Source: Selaginella moellendorffii (taxonomy: Eukaryota > Streptophyta > Lycopodiopsida > Selaginellales > Selaginellaceae). Taken from it: DNA of 39,979 bases. The stretch is taken from the NCBI RefSeq assembly GCF_000143415.4, contig NW_003314286.1:1962082-2002060 (forward strand), in the 5' to 3' direction. Positions within the stretch are counted from its first letter, which is position 1. Every line of letters begins with the position of its first letter. Under the pieces are notes generated by a model. The model had not been told where the DNA came from. It searched no databases and was given only the letters and a program-made list of their open reading frames with translations. Shown piece after piece: positions 21,262-32,704 of this stretch. The position numbers were made by a program, and so were the translations under genes.

Positions 21262-22267
21262 TGTAAGGAACCAACTCCGAGTTCGAGACCGAGTTCGAGA
21301 CCGAGTTCGAAATAGAGTCTGAGATCCAAATCGGGTCCGAGACCGAGTCCGAGGTCGAGTCCGAAGTCGAGTCCAAGATCGGGTCTAAGATCGAGTCCAA
21401 GATCGAGTCCGAGACCGAGTCCGAAGTCGGGTCCAAGATCAAGTCCGAGATCGAATTTGAGACTAAGTCTAAATACTAATACGGGTCAAGGGGTGAAAGC
21501 CCAAAGCGTGCATCTCCCAGGGGAAGGGGGGCTGCAGGGGGTTCCAAAAGTATAGTAGGGATAGTGAGGTTCAGGAACCAGTCTTGAAGGAACTCTCCAG
21601 TGGGGTTTCCAAACTGACTTGAGGTTGAGACTGGGGCGGAGGGGCCTTGGGTGGGAGTGAGCATGGGCTTCAGTGGTGCCGAAGGGGCCACCCAGGGAAG
21701 TGCTCAAGAGCAACTCCCACTCCCGAAAGGGAAACCGACTACGATGCTCCCGGCTCATGTGGAGTGGTGCCCCACTTGAGTACCTTGTGGCTCATTGGTC
21801 CTCGCCCTTCCTAAGGGCTTGGGCCTTCCCTTTGGGATGGAAGTCGGGGGGTAGAGGTACCCATACCGGGCCATTAGGTCACGGTGTTTCGCCCCAATGT
21901 CCCAAAGCAAGTGTTGCATCCAAGGCTTGGGATTTAGAGGGTCCCATGATCAAGTCTTGTTGTACCAAGGGGTATTAAGAACCTGGAGGCTTGGTGTGCT
22001 TGGCTGCTTGTGCCTGTGGGGAGTGTAGCCGAACCTTAAGTCCAGTCTAACTCGGGGAGGGGGATTGGGAGAGATTTGGGAATCCGTAGATGGATGGCTA
22101 ACACTCCGTTGCTCGTGCAGCAAGTAGCTGAAACCAAGTAGGACCAAGTAGGAGCTGGTACAATAAGCGGGAACCTTGGCGAGGGAACTTAGCACAAGCC
22201 GAGGCAATGTTGGTCGGATAGATGAAATAAGCTGACAAATTGGAAAAGAAAAATTTTGTGGCTTACA
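21262..22267 (+). repeat. 3' LTR of the plus-strand chromovirus
   Basis: It starts TGTAAGGAACCAACTCC after the polypurine tract and ends GTGGCTTACA, followed by the target duplication GTCAA (22268-22272). It holds a degenerate array of GAGTCC/GAGTTC/GAGACC units (21277-21475) and the LTR core box (21491-21560). Its start matches the LTR of the older minus-strand element (211 downwards). Confidence 0.85.
21277..21475 (+). repeat. Degenerate hexamer array in chromovirus LTR
   Basis: Tandem, diverged 6- and 12-bp units (GAGTCC, GAGTTC, GAGACC, GAGATC). It is similar in kind and position to the arrays of family 2 LTRs, though much shorter. Confidence 0.8.
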
Positions 22268-23280
22268 GTCAACTTCTAGCTGATCCCACTTGGTAACTTT
22301 TGGTTCCTTGTGTTTAGCCACACTTTATCCCCAAGTTGGAACTCTACATCCCAACGATTTTAGTTTGTATATTTAATTTGCATTTGTTGAGCCTGTTCCA
22401 AGAAATCCCTCACTAGAGTCCAAATGTTAACTCTTTCCACCGTAAACACCTCCACTGTAGGTAACTGTCCATGATACTTGGCAACACCGAGTTTTACAAG
22501 ACCTTCAATAGCTCACCCATTAATGACTTCCCATGGACTCACCCCGATACTTGAATGTGGTGAGGTTTTATAACACATTTCCACAAATCACAAATGACTT
22601 ACCCAATCAGTCTTGTCTCTAAAAACATAGCATCACAAATAATTGTCCAACTGTCTATTCACCCTTTCTATTTGTCCATCTGTCAAAAAGTGTTATTACC
22701 ATCAAACTTGACTTAATAGCAAATACCTATCTATGGGTGATATGCTATGCTGAATTTTAGCTTAGTGTGATATTGTTTCAGGAGAGTTCTCCAGAACCTA
22801 ATAGTGAAGATCTTATCTCCATTTCAGATAATCTTTTCTGGCCTTCCCTACACTTGAACCACTTGTTCGAAGAACAGCTTCACCATACCTTCCACATCCA
22901 CTTTTATTGTGGTGGGTATGAAATGTGCCATCTTCGAAAACTAATCCACCACCATAAATATCACATTAAACCTCTCACTTGGGGGGAGTCCTATGATAAA
23001 GTCCATTATAAAGCATTTTCATGAATGATTTAGAATTTGGAAGCTTTGTAACAAACCCTCAGTAGCCTTAATCATGGTTTTGACTTGTTGACATGTTGGA
23101 CATGTCATTACATAGTCTTGAATGTCCTTAGCTATGTTTGGCCAATGATACTTTCTCTTGAGTAAGCCTATTATCTTGGGCACTTTACTATGTCTTACAA
23201 AAAATCCATTATGACACTCTTCTAAAGCTACTTTCTTTAGTTCCACTTGTGGAATATACACCCTATACAAAACACTCTAA
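22268..23280 (-). pseudogene. Integrase part of the old minus-strand chromovirus
   Basis: Minus-strand reading covers the integrase zinc finger (GLLKRKYHWPN and CPTCQQVK near 23080-23160) and core to the HPQ-type motif, ending at the GTCAA junction that joins it to 8577. It has many stops. It keeps CQQVK where the plus-strand copy has CQ-stop-VK, which supports the C-to-T reading of that stop. It carries a 47-bp intron at 22680-22726 with GT and AG borders (GTATTTGC ... TTGACAG) at the same codon as 19962-20008. Near 23265-23280 it stops abruptly against family 2 internal sequence. Confidence 0.85.
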
Positions 23281-23594
23281 AATACTAGGGAGTGGTGTTT
23301 GGAATCATGAGGGCACCAAATAAGGCCCAAGGGACTAAGTCTTTAGCGAATAATGGATAGTAAGTGCTATCTAACATCTAAGGTTGTGGAGGCAAGAGAA
23401 GTTTGTTTATCCGAATTGGACAAAGCCAAAAAGGGATTTTAGCATATCTAGCAATACACATAAAGAGGCCCATGAATAATGACATTAATCCCGGTGTGTA
23501 GAATTACACGGTGAGCATATCCAAATTGAAGAACCACTCCCTAAGTTATTGAGTAAGTCCATCCCTAAGAATATTTGCTAAGGCATGGTATAAA
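23281..23594 (+). other. Old family 2 copy, internal fragment 1
   Basis: Aligns with 26890-27205 of the intact family 2 element (shared segments such as CCCAAGGGACTAAGT and GAATTGGACAAAGCC). It is split from its continuation at 31265 by the insertion of the intact copy, with ATAAA at 23590-23594 and 31265-31269. Confidence 0.8.
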
Positions 23595-25444
23595 TGTGAG
23601 ACACAAAATCCCTAGGCCCCAAAGTGGAGCCGGAAGGGCGCCACATGGTAGTGGCCGAAGCGAGAGCCAAACGAGCGTAACACGTTTGGACCAAAAGCTC
23701 CGACTTGAAAAGTCAAGAGCAGGAGTGGAACTCCCAACGAAGTGCTCGAGGAATGAGCACGAAGCGAGCAAAAGGCGAGGCTCCAAAAAGGGACCCAAAA
23801 GGACCAACACATGACACGTGGGAGTGTCCAAGATGGACTCGAGTTGGAGTCCGAAGTGGAGTCCGAGATGGACCCGAGTTGGAGTCCGAAATGGAGTCCG
23901 AGATGGACCCGAGATGGAGTCCGAGATGGAGTCCGAAGTGGAGTCCGAGGTGGACCCGAGATGGACCCGAGTTGAAGCCCGAAGTGGAGTCCGAGATGGA
24001 CCCGAGATGGAGTCCGAGATGGAGTCCGAGATGGAGTCCGAGGTGGACCCGAGATGGACCCGAGATGGAGTCCGAGATGGAGTCCGAGATGGAGTCCGAG
24101 ATGGAGTCCGAGATGGAGTCCGAGGTGGACCCGAGATGGACCCGAAATGGAGTCCGAGATGGAGTCCGAGATGGACCCGAGATGGAGTCCGAGATGGAGT
24201 CCGAGATGGACCCGAGATGGAGTCCGAGATGGAGTCCGAGATGGACCCGAGATGGAGTCCGAGATGGAGTCCGAAGTCGAGACCGAGACCGGGACCGAGA
24301 CCGAGACCGAGACCGAGATCGGGACCGAGACCGAGACCGAGGCCGAGGCCGAGACCAAGCCCGAGCCCGAGTCTGAGTCCGAATCCGAGTCCGAGTCCGA
24401 GTCCGAGTCCGAGTCCGAGTCCAAGTCCGAGTCCGAGTCCGGAGCCTGAGAGGGTGAAAGCCCAAAGCGTTCGTCTCCCAGACCCTGGGGGGTTTGGTGA
24501 GCTCCAAAAGTATAGTAGGGGGAGGACTGGAGTGGAGCCAGTTTGGCCAGGAAAGGCCAGTTTGGCCCAGGAAGGCCAGACCCAGTGTTGGGTGATGAGC
24601 TGCCCACTGGGAAGTCCAAGACTAGAGTGAACACAGACCGACAAGCGGGGTAGCTTGGTGAAGTGTTCAAGAGCCGGCTCTAGTTCCCCCGGGAGATCGA
24701 CTAGCCGATGCTCCCAGTCCAAGTGTGGGTGGCACTACCTACTTGGATACCTGGTGTGGCTCAACGGAACCCGCTCTAAGCCCATGGCTAGAGCACCCAA
24801 GGGCAGAAGGCGAGGAGAGTACCCAGGTGGCTCGCATAAGGCCACGGTGTTCCGAAATGTTGTCCCAAAGGCCCAGACTATGGAAAGGAAGAGGAGCAGT
24901 CCTCTGGGGTAGTGACCAAGGACATAGTCGTGTGGAGAGGAAGTCCCAGAGGACTGTGGGACTTAGTGGTCGGGCCTGTGGGCCTCGATCCAGCGGCAGT
25001 GTTGGCAAACACGGCCAGGGGCAGAAAGGGACTTAGTGGGGACTGACAGAGGGATATTGGGGAAGGCAGTTCCCTTTATCGGTGGGCATCCTAAGGATGC
25101 TAAGGAGTGGATCTGAGATGACCACTCACGAATGGTTTGCCTAGTCTTGGAGAGCCAAGACTGTGATGCAAGTGGTATTGGACTACCAGTGTGGCAAAGG
25201 TGATTGAGCATGGCCTTAGCATAACAGGCTGCTATATCGGTGGTACCTTTGAGTGTCGGTCATGGGATCGGACACGTGGAGCACTTGGACCAGGTGCAAG
25301 GGTTGAGTGGCATGGTTGCCATTCTTGGGGCTAGCAAGTCCCAAGTCCTGGATTGGACTTATGGAGGTTGTGAATGAGACTCCTCCAAGTGGTCGGAGGT
25401 GTGGTTAAGTGACTAAAGTAGAATGGAAAATTTAGTCGCTTACA
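23595..25444 (+). repeat. 5' LTR of family 2 plus copy
   Basis: TGTGAGACACAAAATCC at the start and GTCGCTTACA at the end. Array at 23829-24448, core box at 24452-24520. Long frames in both directions here are array read-through and not genes. Confidence 0.93.
23829..24448 (+). repeat. Dodecamer and hexamer array in 5' LTR
   Basis: First about 440 bp of 12-bp GATGGAGTCCGA units mixed with 11-bp GATGGACCCGA units (often paired, giving 23-bp steps), then GAGACC hexamers, then GAGTCC hexamers. The two parts have a sharp border near 24272. It is about 60 bp longer than the array of the 3' LTR (29705-30268). Confidence 0.9.
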
Positions 25445-25447
25445 ATT

Positions 25448-25460
25448 TGGTATCGGAGCT
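25448..25460 (+). other. Primer binding site of family 2 plus copy
   Basis: TGGTATCGGAGCT three bases after the LTR end. It differs by one internal base from the usual initiator Met site TGGTATCAGAGC and is identical to the site of the chromovirus. Confidence 0.87.
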
Positions 25461-28400
25461 GTTCCTTAGTTTGACTTTTATTGGTGCTCAAGTATATCAC
25501 CACTAGTGTTGGCATCGGAAGGTCCGAGGAGTGGGCCTATCCTTGAGGAGTAGCAAGTCGGGAAGACATGGCTCTCCATTACAGTTCATGTGTGAACTTG
25601 TAGACGAGGTGGTGGATAGAAAAGGGCCAATAATGGAACGACTTTGGGATCTTGGGAGCAGTGCAAGGTTTTCCTCATTGAGTTGAGGATGTGATCCGGA
25701 TGAGCATTTGTCTCAGCAAATTGGCTTAGGTTGTTGTGGTAAATAACTAAAGTTGGGATCACGGGAAAGATAGAGACTCCAAAACAATAAAGGAGTCACA
25801 AGGTTATCCTCATATAGTTGAGGTTGGTGCTCATGAATGTGAGACCAAAGGTAATGACCGTGGGAGGTCAAATACAGAAGAGGACTCAAGTCCTTGAAAT
25901 GGTAGCCGGGGCTACCTCTAATAAATGCTGGAACAACCCAAGGAGTTGGGGGTGTATTAAGTGGATGAGTTGGTATTCTCATCACATGGACAAGTAGTCC
26001 TAAGGGGCAAAGGTTGCCCCCAGAGAACAAAATCAAGTGTCGGAGTAACACTTGTGAAAATAGTCCTTTTGAGTAGGACAGGAATGCAAGAAGTGTATTC
26101 CAGTGAGCTAGTGCCTCACAAGTAGGACCTTACGGGTCTGTGGATTAACCAAGTCCAAAACTGCTAGATGACGCAAGTAGAGTCAAGGGATGGTCCTAAA
26201 AGGACTGATGGAAGCATTTGGACTGAGGTGTGTTGTACCCCACAAAGGATGGGGGGGGATCATAGGATCCAAGGATGAGAACAGAGGGTATCTCATCGAT
26301 GGCAAAATGTGCCATGCTAAAGTTATGGGAAAGGTGTTCCCAGAAGAAAACAACTTTGACACAAAGTTGTGTGTGACCTCTATGGGGCAGTGCTAACAGA
26401 TGGTTGGCATGAGAAACAGTGGTGTTGGTCTTGGCAAAGACTTAGACACGAAGGGGAAATGTCATAGAGGTAGGCTCGTGGAGCCGATGGTGTGGAGACA
26501 CCAAATGTGCCAAGGTGTGATACCTTGAGGCTATGTTGGTGGGTTCATGAGAACCCCTTGCCAAAGGAATCCCAATGGAAATGGGAATGGCATAGCCTAA
26601 GCTGCAGAGCATGCAGTTGGAGTGTGGTGACCCAGATAATGATAGAGGTGTGAAAGCACCAAGCAATGAGTTGTAGGACTTGAAAACTATGAGGCAACTA
26701 AGCAAGAGGTGCAAAATAACTGGTTAAACGGGTAGAAGGTAGCTACCCAAGACTTCTTAATAGCATAAGGAAGTTGGATATACCCTTACGGGGGATAAGT
26801 GCTTGTGTTGCGATATAGTAAGTCAATGTCATAAAAGGAAATACTCATTATCAAGAAAGCCATCATTGGGACACCCGGACACTCTAGAACACCAGAAGGT
26901 GGTGTTTGATGTCGCGAGGGCAATGGATAAAGCCCAAGGGACTAAGTCCCTAGCGAATGATGGATAGAAGGTGCTATCCAAATGTCCAAGGTTGCGGAGA
27001 CAGGAGAGGACTGTCTACCCGAATTGGACAAAGCCAAAAATGGAATTTTGGCAAGGCTAGTGATGGGCATGTAAAGGCCCATAAGCAACAATGTAATCCC
27101 AGTGTGTGAGATTATAAGGTGAGCATACCCGGATTGAGGAACCACTCCCTAGGCTATTGGGTAGGTTCATCCCTAAGAATACTTGCTAAAGTGTGATAGA
27201 AAGTGCAAAGCTATCCTCCTGGTCTGGAGGAGAATGACCAAAGGAAAGGTGTGAAGACAAAAAGCAAGAAGTAAGGGGATAGAACCGAACCATAGGAATT
27301 AAAGGGCATAACCAAGGTTGGTTATGCCAGCTGGGAGTGGAGAATCAAGTGGGGGCTCGAGGGTGTTGCCGCTAGCAACCGTGATGCCATGGAGAGTCTA
27401 AAATATGGAATTGTCTATGTTAGACTATGTGGCATTTTGAAGGCTTGCAAAAAGGGAGGCCTTAGCAAGCTGAGGGACAGAGTTCCTTCAAGGTTCCCAA
27501 AGATGATTCTAAGTAGCTTAGTACCTAGAAAGGCCAAGTGTAAATGGTTCATGGAACGCGCGAAATCAGAGTGGCGCAGCAGAAGCGTGGTCTTGAAGCT
27601 TGCCATGAGGCAAGGCTATCAAGGTTAGGGAAGTAGTTCCCGAGTGTTCAAAGAGAGGGCTTTGAACGAAAGTCGATGGTCAAGGACTTTCACGCTTATG
27701 CAGGAACCATGTTACAGTGGTCGGAGGACTTGCCAAGCGAGATTGGCACGTCGGGGGAACAAATACCCTAGTTGAAGGTGATAACTTCAAAAAGGGTGGG
27801 CCATGGGGCCAAGCATGGAGGAGTCCATGCATGATCACAGACATGTCAAGTGAGAGGACTTGGCAGTGTGGAGGAACTAGGTTCCTAAGCTGTGATCTAT
27901 AGCGCGCTTTAAAAATAGGTTGGTGCACCGGCGTGGGGAGTCACGCCAGGCATCTAGTGTGATGCCGTCCGTAGATGCATATACGGAGGTTGGGTTCGAG
28001 TCCCGACCCTCTAGTGCTTGGGTTCGAGTCCCAAATCACTAGGGCGTGGTGATGGTTTGGAATATGAGGACACTCATATTTCGGTGGTCATGGACTCTCA
28101 GTGGGGAGACTGGTTTGGGCACACCGCCAAGCGAGGGATGCCTCGGAGTCGTGATGCACGGTTAGATTGCTTAGTGTGAAAGCTCAGCATATCTAACTTG
28201 AACACTTTGGTGCAAGTGGCACCAAGGTCGTGGTGAGTGAGATGGGGACACCTAATCTCAGTTGCTATGAACCCTTGGCCGTAAGGGCTAGCTTGGGTGC
28301 ACCGCCAAGTGTGGGGGATGCCCCCGGGGTTATAGTCAACAACTTGGAGGTCTAGAAAGCCAAGTACCTCTTGGCAACTCTGTTAAGGTGCCAAGGTGAG

Positions 28401-29428
28401 ATCACTAGGTGATCTTATGGCCAGATAAGGACAAGGTCCCTGGTTGGCTAAGGAATGAAGTTCCTGGTTCAAAATGTTGAAATTGAACTGTTTAAGGTGG
28501 TGTGGCTTGGTCGTGATAACCAAGTGGGAAGAGCACCTAAGGGACATAAACTATGTCCGTGCGATAGCATAGTGAGTCCGAGGAAAGTAGTCTCTATAAA
28601 AGACCCATGGGAGGGTTACGAAGTTGGGCCGTAAGAGACATACTAGGGGTGAACATCCTCCGGACTTGGCAAAGAAGAGTCTTTGCTATGGAACCGAAAC
28701 AATACCTCAAGGAGGGAGGTAGAGATTCGATGTTGCTTGGTGCAACAATCAACGGATAGGAGCAAAAGATGAGTGGCCAAGATAGAGCCGTGGAATCCCT
28801 TGGAAGGAATCCAAGTGACAAAGTTAGGCGAGGAACACTAATGTGTTGGACGCTAACAAGTTGCGGGAAAGGAAGTGTGTTTCCAAGGAGGGATTCCGAA
28901 ATGCTCCGAGTTGGCGAAAGTGGAAGCTCTAAGGGAGGGAGCGGTAAGGTAGCCAAATGATAGGGCCATGAACAGCCCTAGCACAAAGTATGATAACTGG
29001 AACTTTGGCACGAAATATAAGAGAGGATGATGGTGCCCTCGAGTAGAGAACTTCCTAGGATGGGAAGTGGAGTTGCACAAAAGGTGCAAGGCAAGGTGTC
29101 GGAGACACCTAGGAAATTGACTCCAAGAAGTCAAAATTCAAAGTTCCAAAGTGCAAAGGTTATATCGATGGAAATTGAGACTACTCGAGAAGGAGTAGTG
29201 GGATTGACTTAGAGAAGGGTCTCTAAGAGGTTTAGCGAGAACTAAACCAATAAAAGGAGACAACCATTACATGTGGTCCAATCAGTCTCTAAGTTGGAGA
29301 GACTACGCTCCTTAAAGGATGGACAAGGCATGGTGAGCCTTTGATGTCAAACCATAGACAAAGATTGGCTAGGTGCCAAGGATGGAAATGGTAACACGTG
29401 TGGGTGTTACTTTATGAAAGGGTTTACC
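25461..29428 (+). other. Non-coding interior of family 2 plus copy
   Basis: No frame longer than about 120 codons and no retrotransposon protein motif. It contains a tRNA-like module: GGTTGGGTTCGAGTCCC at about 27988-28004 and GGGTTCGAGTCCCAA at about 28020-28034, then two copies of a segment with CACACCGCCAAG or CACCGCCAAG (about 28120 and 28300). The plus strand is purine-rich. The minus-strand copy 11831-15796 is colinear. Confidence 0.8.
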
Positions 29429-29469
29429 GTTCGATGAGGACATCGAACTTCGTCTATGGGTGGTGGAGT
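29429..29469 (+). other. Hairpin and polypurine tract of family 2 plus copy
   Basis: GTTCGATG / CATCGAAC stem with AGGA loop (29429-29448), then CTATGGGTGGTGGAGT adjoining the 3' LTR at 29470. The distance from the stem to the LTR is the same as in the chromovirus (21221-21261). Confidence 0.78.
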
Positions 29470-31264
29470 TGTGAGACACAAAATCCCTAGGCCCCAAAGT
29501 GGAGCCGGAAGGGCGCCACATGGTAGTGGCCGAAGCGAGAGCCAAACGAGCGTAACACGTTTGGACCAAAAGCTCCGACTTGAAAAGTCAAGAGCGGGAG
29601 TGGAACTCCCAACGAAGTGCTCAAGGAACGAGCACGAAGCGAGCAAAAGGCGAGGCTCCAAAAAGGGACCCAAAAGGACCAACACATGACACATGGGAGT
29701 GTCCAAGATGGACTCGAGTTGGAGTCCGAAGTGGAGTCCGAGATGGACCCGAGTTGGAGTCCAAAATGGAGTCCGAGATGGACCCGAGATGGAGTCCGAG
29801 ATGGAGTCCGAAGTGGAGTCCGAGGTGGACCCGAGATGGACCCGAGTTGGAGCCCGAAGTGGAGTCCGAGATGGACCCGAGATGGAGTCCGAGATGGAGT
29901 CCAAGATGGAGTCCGAGGTGGACCCGAGATGGACCCGAGTTGGAGTCCGAAGTGGAGTCCGAGATGGACCCGAGATGGAGTCCGAGATGGAGTCCGAGAT
30001 GGAGTCCGAGGTGGACCCGAGATGGACCCGAAATGGAGTCCGAGATGGAGTCCGAGATGGACCCGAGATGGAGTCCGAGATGGACCCGAGATGGACCCGA
30101 GATGGAGTCCGAGATGGAGTCCGAGATGGAGTCCGAAGTCGAGACCGAGACCGGGACCAAGACCGAGACCGAGATCGGGACCGAGACCGAGACCGAGCCC
30201 GAGCCCGAGTCCAAGTCCGAATCCGAGTCCGAGTCCGAGTCCGAGTCCGAGTCCGAGTCCGGAGCCTGAGAGGGTGAAAGCCCAAAGCGTTCGTCTCCCA
30301 GACCCTGGGGGGTTTGGTGAGCTCCAAAAGTATAGTAGGGGGAGGACTGCAGTGGAGCCAGTTTGGCTAGGAAAGGCCAGTTTGGCCCAGGAAGGCCAGA
30401 CCCAGTGTTGGGTGATGAGCTGCCCACTGGGAAGTCCAAGACTAGAGTGAACACAGACCGACAAGCGGGGTAGCTTGGTGAAGTGTTCAAGAGCCGGCTC
30501 TAGTTCCCCCGGGAGATCGACTGGCCGATGCTCCCAGTCCAAGTGTGGGTGGCACTACCTACTTGGATACCTGGTGTGGCTCAATGGAACCCGCTCTAAG
30601 CCCATGGCTAGAGCACCCAAGGGCAGAAGGCGAGGAGAGTACCCAGGTGGCTCGTGTAAGGCCACGGTGTTCCGAAATGTTGTCCCAAAGGCCCAGACTG
30701 TGGAAAGGAAGAGGAGCAGTCCTCTGGGGTAGTGACCAAGGACATAGTCGTGTGGAGAGGAAGTCCCAGAGGACCGTGGGACTTAGTGGTCGGGCCTGTG
30801 GGCCTCGATCCAGCGGCAGTGTTGGCAAACACGGCCAGGGGCAGAAAGGGACTTAGTGGGGATTGACAGAGGAATATTGGGGAAGGCAGTTCCCTTTATC
30901 GGTGGGCATCCTAAGGATGCTAAGGAGTGGATCTGAGATGACCACTCACGAATGGTTTGCCTAGTCTTGGAGAGCCAAGACTGTGATGCAAGTGGTATTG
31001 GACTACCAGTGTGGCAAAGGTGATTGAGCATGGCCTTAGCATAACAGGCTGCTATATCGGTGGTACCTTTGAGTGTCGGTCATGGGATCGGACACGTGGA
31101 GCACTTGGACCAGGTGCAAGGGTTGAGTGGCATGGTTGCCATTCTTGGGGCTAGCAAGTCCCAAGTCCTGGATTGGACTTATGGAGGTTGTGAATGAGAC
31201 TCCTCCAAGTGGTCGGAGGTGTGGTTAAGTGACTAAAGTAGAATGGAAAATTTAGTCGCTTACA
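29470..31264 (+). repeat. 3' LTR of family 2 plus copy
   Basis: Partner of 23595-25444 and near-identical outside the array. It ends GTCGCTTACA, followed by ATAAA (31265-31269). Confidence 0.93.
29705..30268 (+). repeat. Dodecamer and hexamer array in 3' LTR
   Basis: Same unit types and the same order of blocks as 23829-24448, but with fewer units in each block. Length has changed in one LTR since insertion, or during reverse transcription. Confidence 0.9.
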
Positions 31265-32704
31265 ATAAAGTGCAAAACTACCCTCTTAGATGGGAGGAGA
31301 ATAACAAAAAAGAAGACACAAAGCCAAAAAAACAAGTAATAAAAAGATAAAACCAAACCATAGAAATCGAAAGACATAACCAAGAGTGGTTGTGCAAGTT
31401 AGGAGTGAAGATTCAAGTGGGTGCTCGAACATGTTGTTATTAGCAACTGTGATGCCATAGAGAATCTAAAGTATGGAATTATCTATGTTAAACCATATGG
31501 CAATTAGAAAGCTTGCAAAAGGAGAAGCCTTAGCAAGCTAAGGGATAGAGTCCCTTCAAAGTTCCCAAAGTCAATTTTAGGTAGATTAGTACCTAGAAAG
31601 ACAAGTGTAAATGATTTATAGAACGTGCGAAATTAGAGTGGTGGAGCAGAAGTATGGTCTTGAAATTTGCTATGAGGCGAAGCTATTAAGGTTGGCGAAG
31701 TAATCCCTAAGTGTTCAAAGAGATAGCTTTGAATGAAAGTCGATGGTTAAAGACTTTCACACTTATGCATGAAACTATGTTACATTAGTCGAGTGACTTG
31801 CTAAGTGAGATTGGCAAGTCAGGGGGGAACAAAGACCCTAGTTAAAGGTGTTGACTTCAAAAAAGGATGGCCTATGGGGCAAAGCATGGAGGAGTCCATG
31901 CATGATCATAGACTTGTCAAGTGAAAGGACTTGTCAATGTGGAGGAACTAGGTTCCTAAGTTGTGATCCGTAGCACGCTTTAAATATAAATTGGTGCACT
32001 GGCGTAGGGAATCACGCTAAGCATCTTGGGTGATGCCATCCGTAGATGCATATACGAAGGTTAAGTTTGAGTCCCAACCCTTTAGTGCTTGGGTTCAAGT
32101 CCCAACTCACTAGGGCGTGGTGATGGTTTGGAATATGAGAACACTCATTTTTTGATGGTCATGAATTCTTAGTGAGAAGACTGGCTTAAGCATACCACCA
32201 AGCGGGGGGATGCCCCAGAGTCATAATGCACAATTAAATTGTTTAGTGTGAAAGCTTAGCATATCTAACTTGAACCCTTTGGTGCTAGTGGCACCAAAGA
32301 CGTGGTGAATGAGATAGGGACACCCAATCTTAATTGTTATAAACCCTTGGCTGAAAAGGTTGGCTTGGGTGCACTGCCAAGTATGGGGGATGTCCCTAGA
32401 GTCATGGTCAACAACTTAAAGATCTAGAAGACATAATGTCTATTGGCAAATTTGTTAAGGTGTAAAGATTAGATTGCTAAATGATCTTACGGTTAAGCAA
32501 AGACAAGGTCTTTGTGAAGTTAAGGAATCAAGTTCCTAGTCAAAGTGACCAAGTGGGAAGAACACATAAAGTAAATGAATTATGTTAATGCGATGGCATA
32601 GTGAGTCCAAAGAAAATAGTCCCTAGCAGAGACCCATAGAAGGGTTACAAAGTTGGGCCGTAAATAAAGTCCACAGCAGAAAATGCTAAAGAGAGTTATT
32701 AGGG
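31265..32704 (+). other. Old family 2 copy, internal fragment 2
   Basis: Continues 23281-23594 after the intact insertion and aligns with about 27203-28650 of the intact copy, with many substitutions. It includes a decayed tRNA-like module (GGGTTCAAGTCCCAA near 32091). It ends at the solo LTR insertion, TAGGG at 32700-32704. Confidence 0.8.

Larger units (their letters stand above)
8578..22267 (+). mobile_element. Plus-strand Ty3/gypsy chromovirus, interrupted
   Basis: Bounded by GTCAA on both sides (8573-8577 and 22268-22272), inside the pol gene of the older minus-strand relative, whose sequence reads continuously across the junction. Contents in order: short 5' LTR, primer binding site, gag, protease, RT, RNase H, integrase, chromodomain, 3' UTR, polypurine tract, 3' LTR. 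A 7.2 kb LTR element (10295-17514) splits the protease. It is now non-functional because of 13 stops and one frameshift. The 194-bp 5' LTR and 1006-bp 3' LTR are not alike, which is odd. Confidence 0.85.
23595..31264 (+). mobile_element. Complete non-autonomous LTR retrotransposon (family 2), plus strand
   Basis: LTR 23595-25444, primer binding site 25448-25460, 4 kb interior, hairpin and polypurine tract 29429-29469, LTR 29470-31264, target duplication ATAAA on both sides. The 998 bp after the arrays (24447-25444 and 30267-31264) have the same length and differ at only a few bases, so insertion was recent. No gag or pol is present. Primer site, polypurine tract, hairpin and LTR ends match the chromovirus 8578-22267, the likely source of enzymes. 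It inserted into an older copy of its own family. Confidence 0.95.

Noticed and set aside
23565-24722. Long Ser/Arg/Asp/Leu-rich open frames on both strands in all family 2 LTRs
   Set aside because: The repeat units are mostly multiples of 3 and lack stop triplets, so overlapping frames remain open on both strands. The periodic, low-complexity peptides have no domain and no start context shared among copies.
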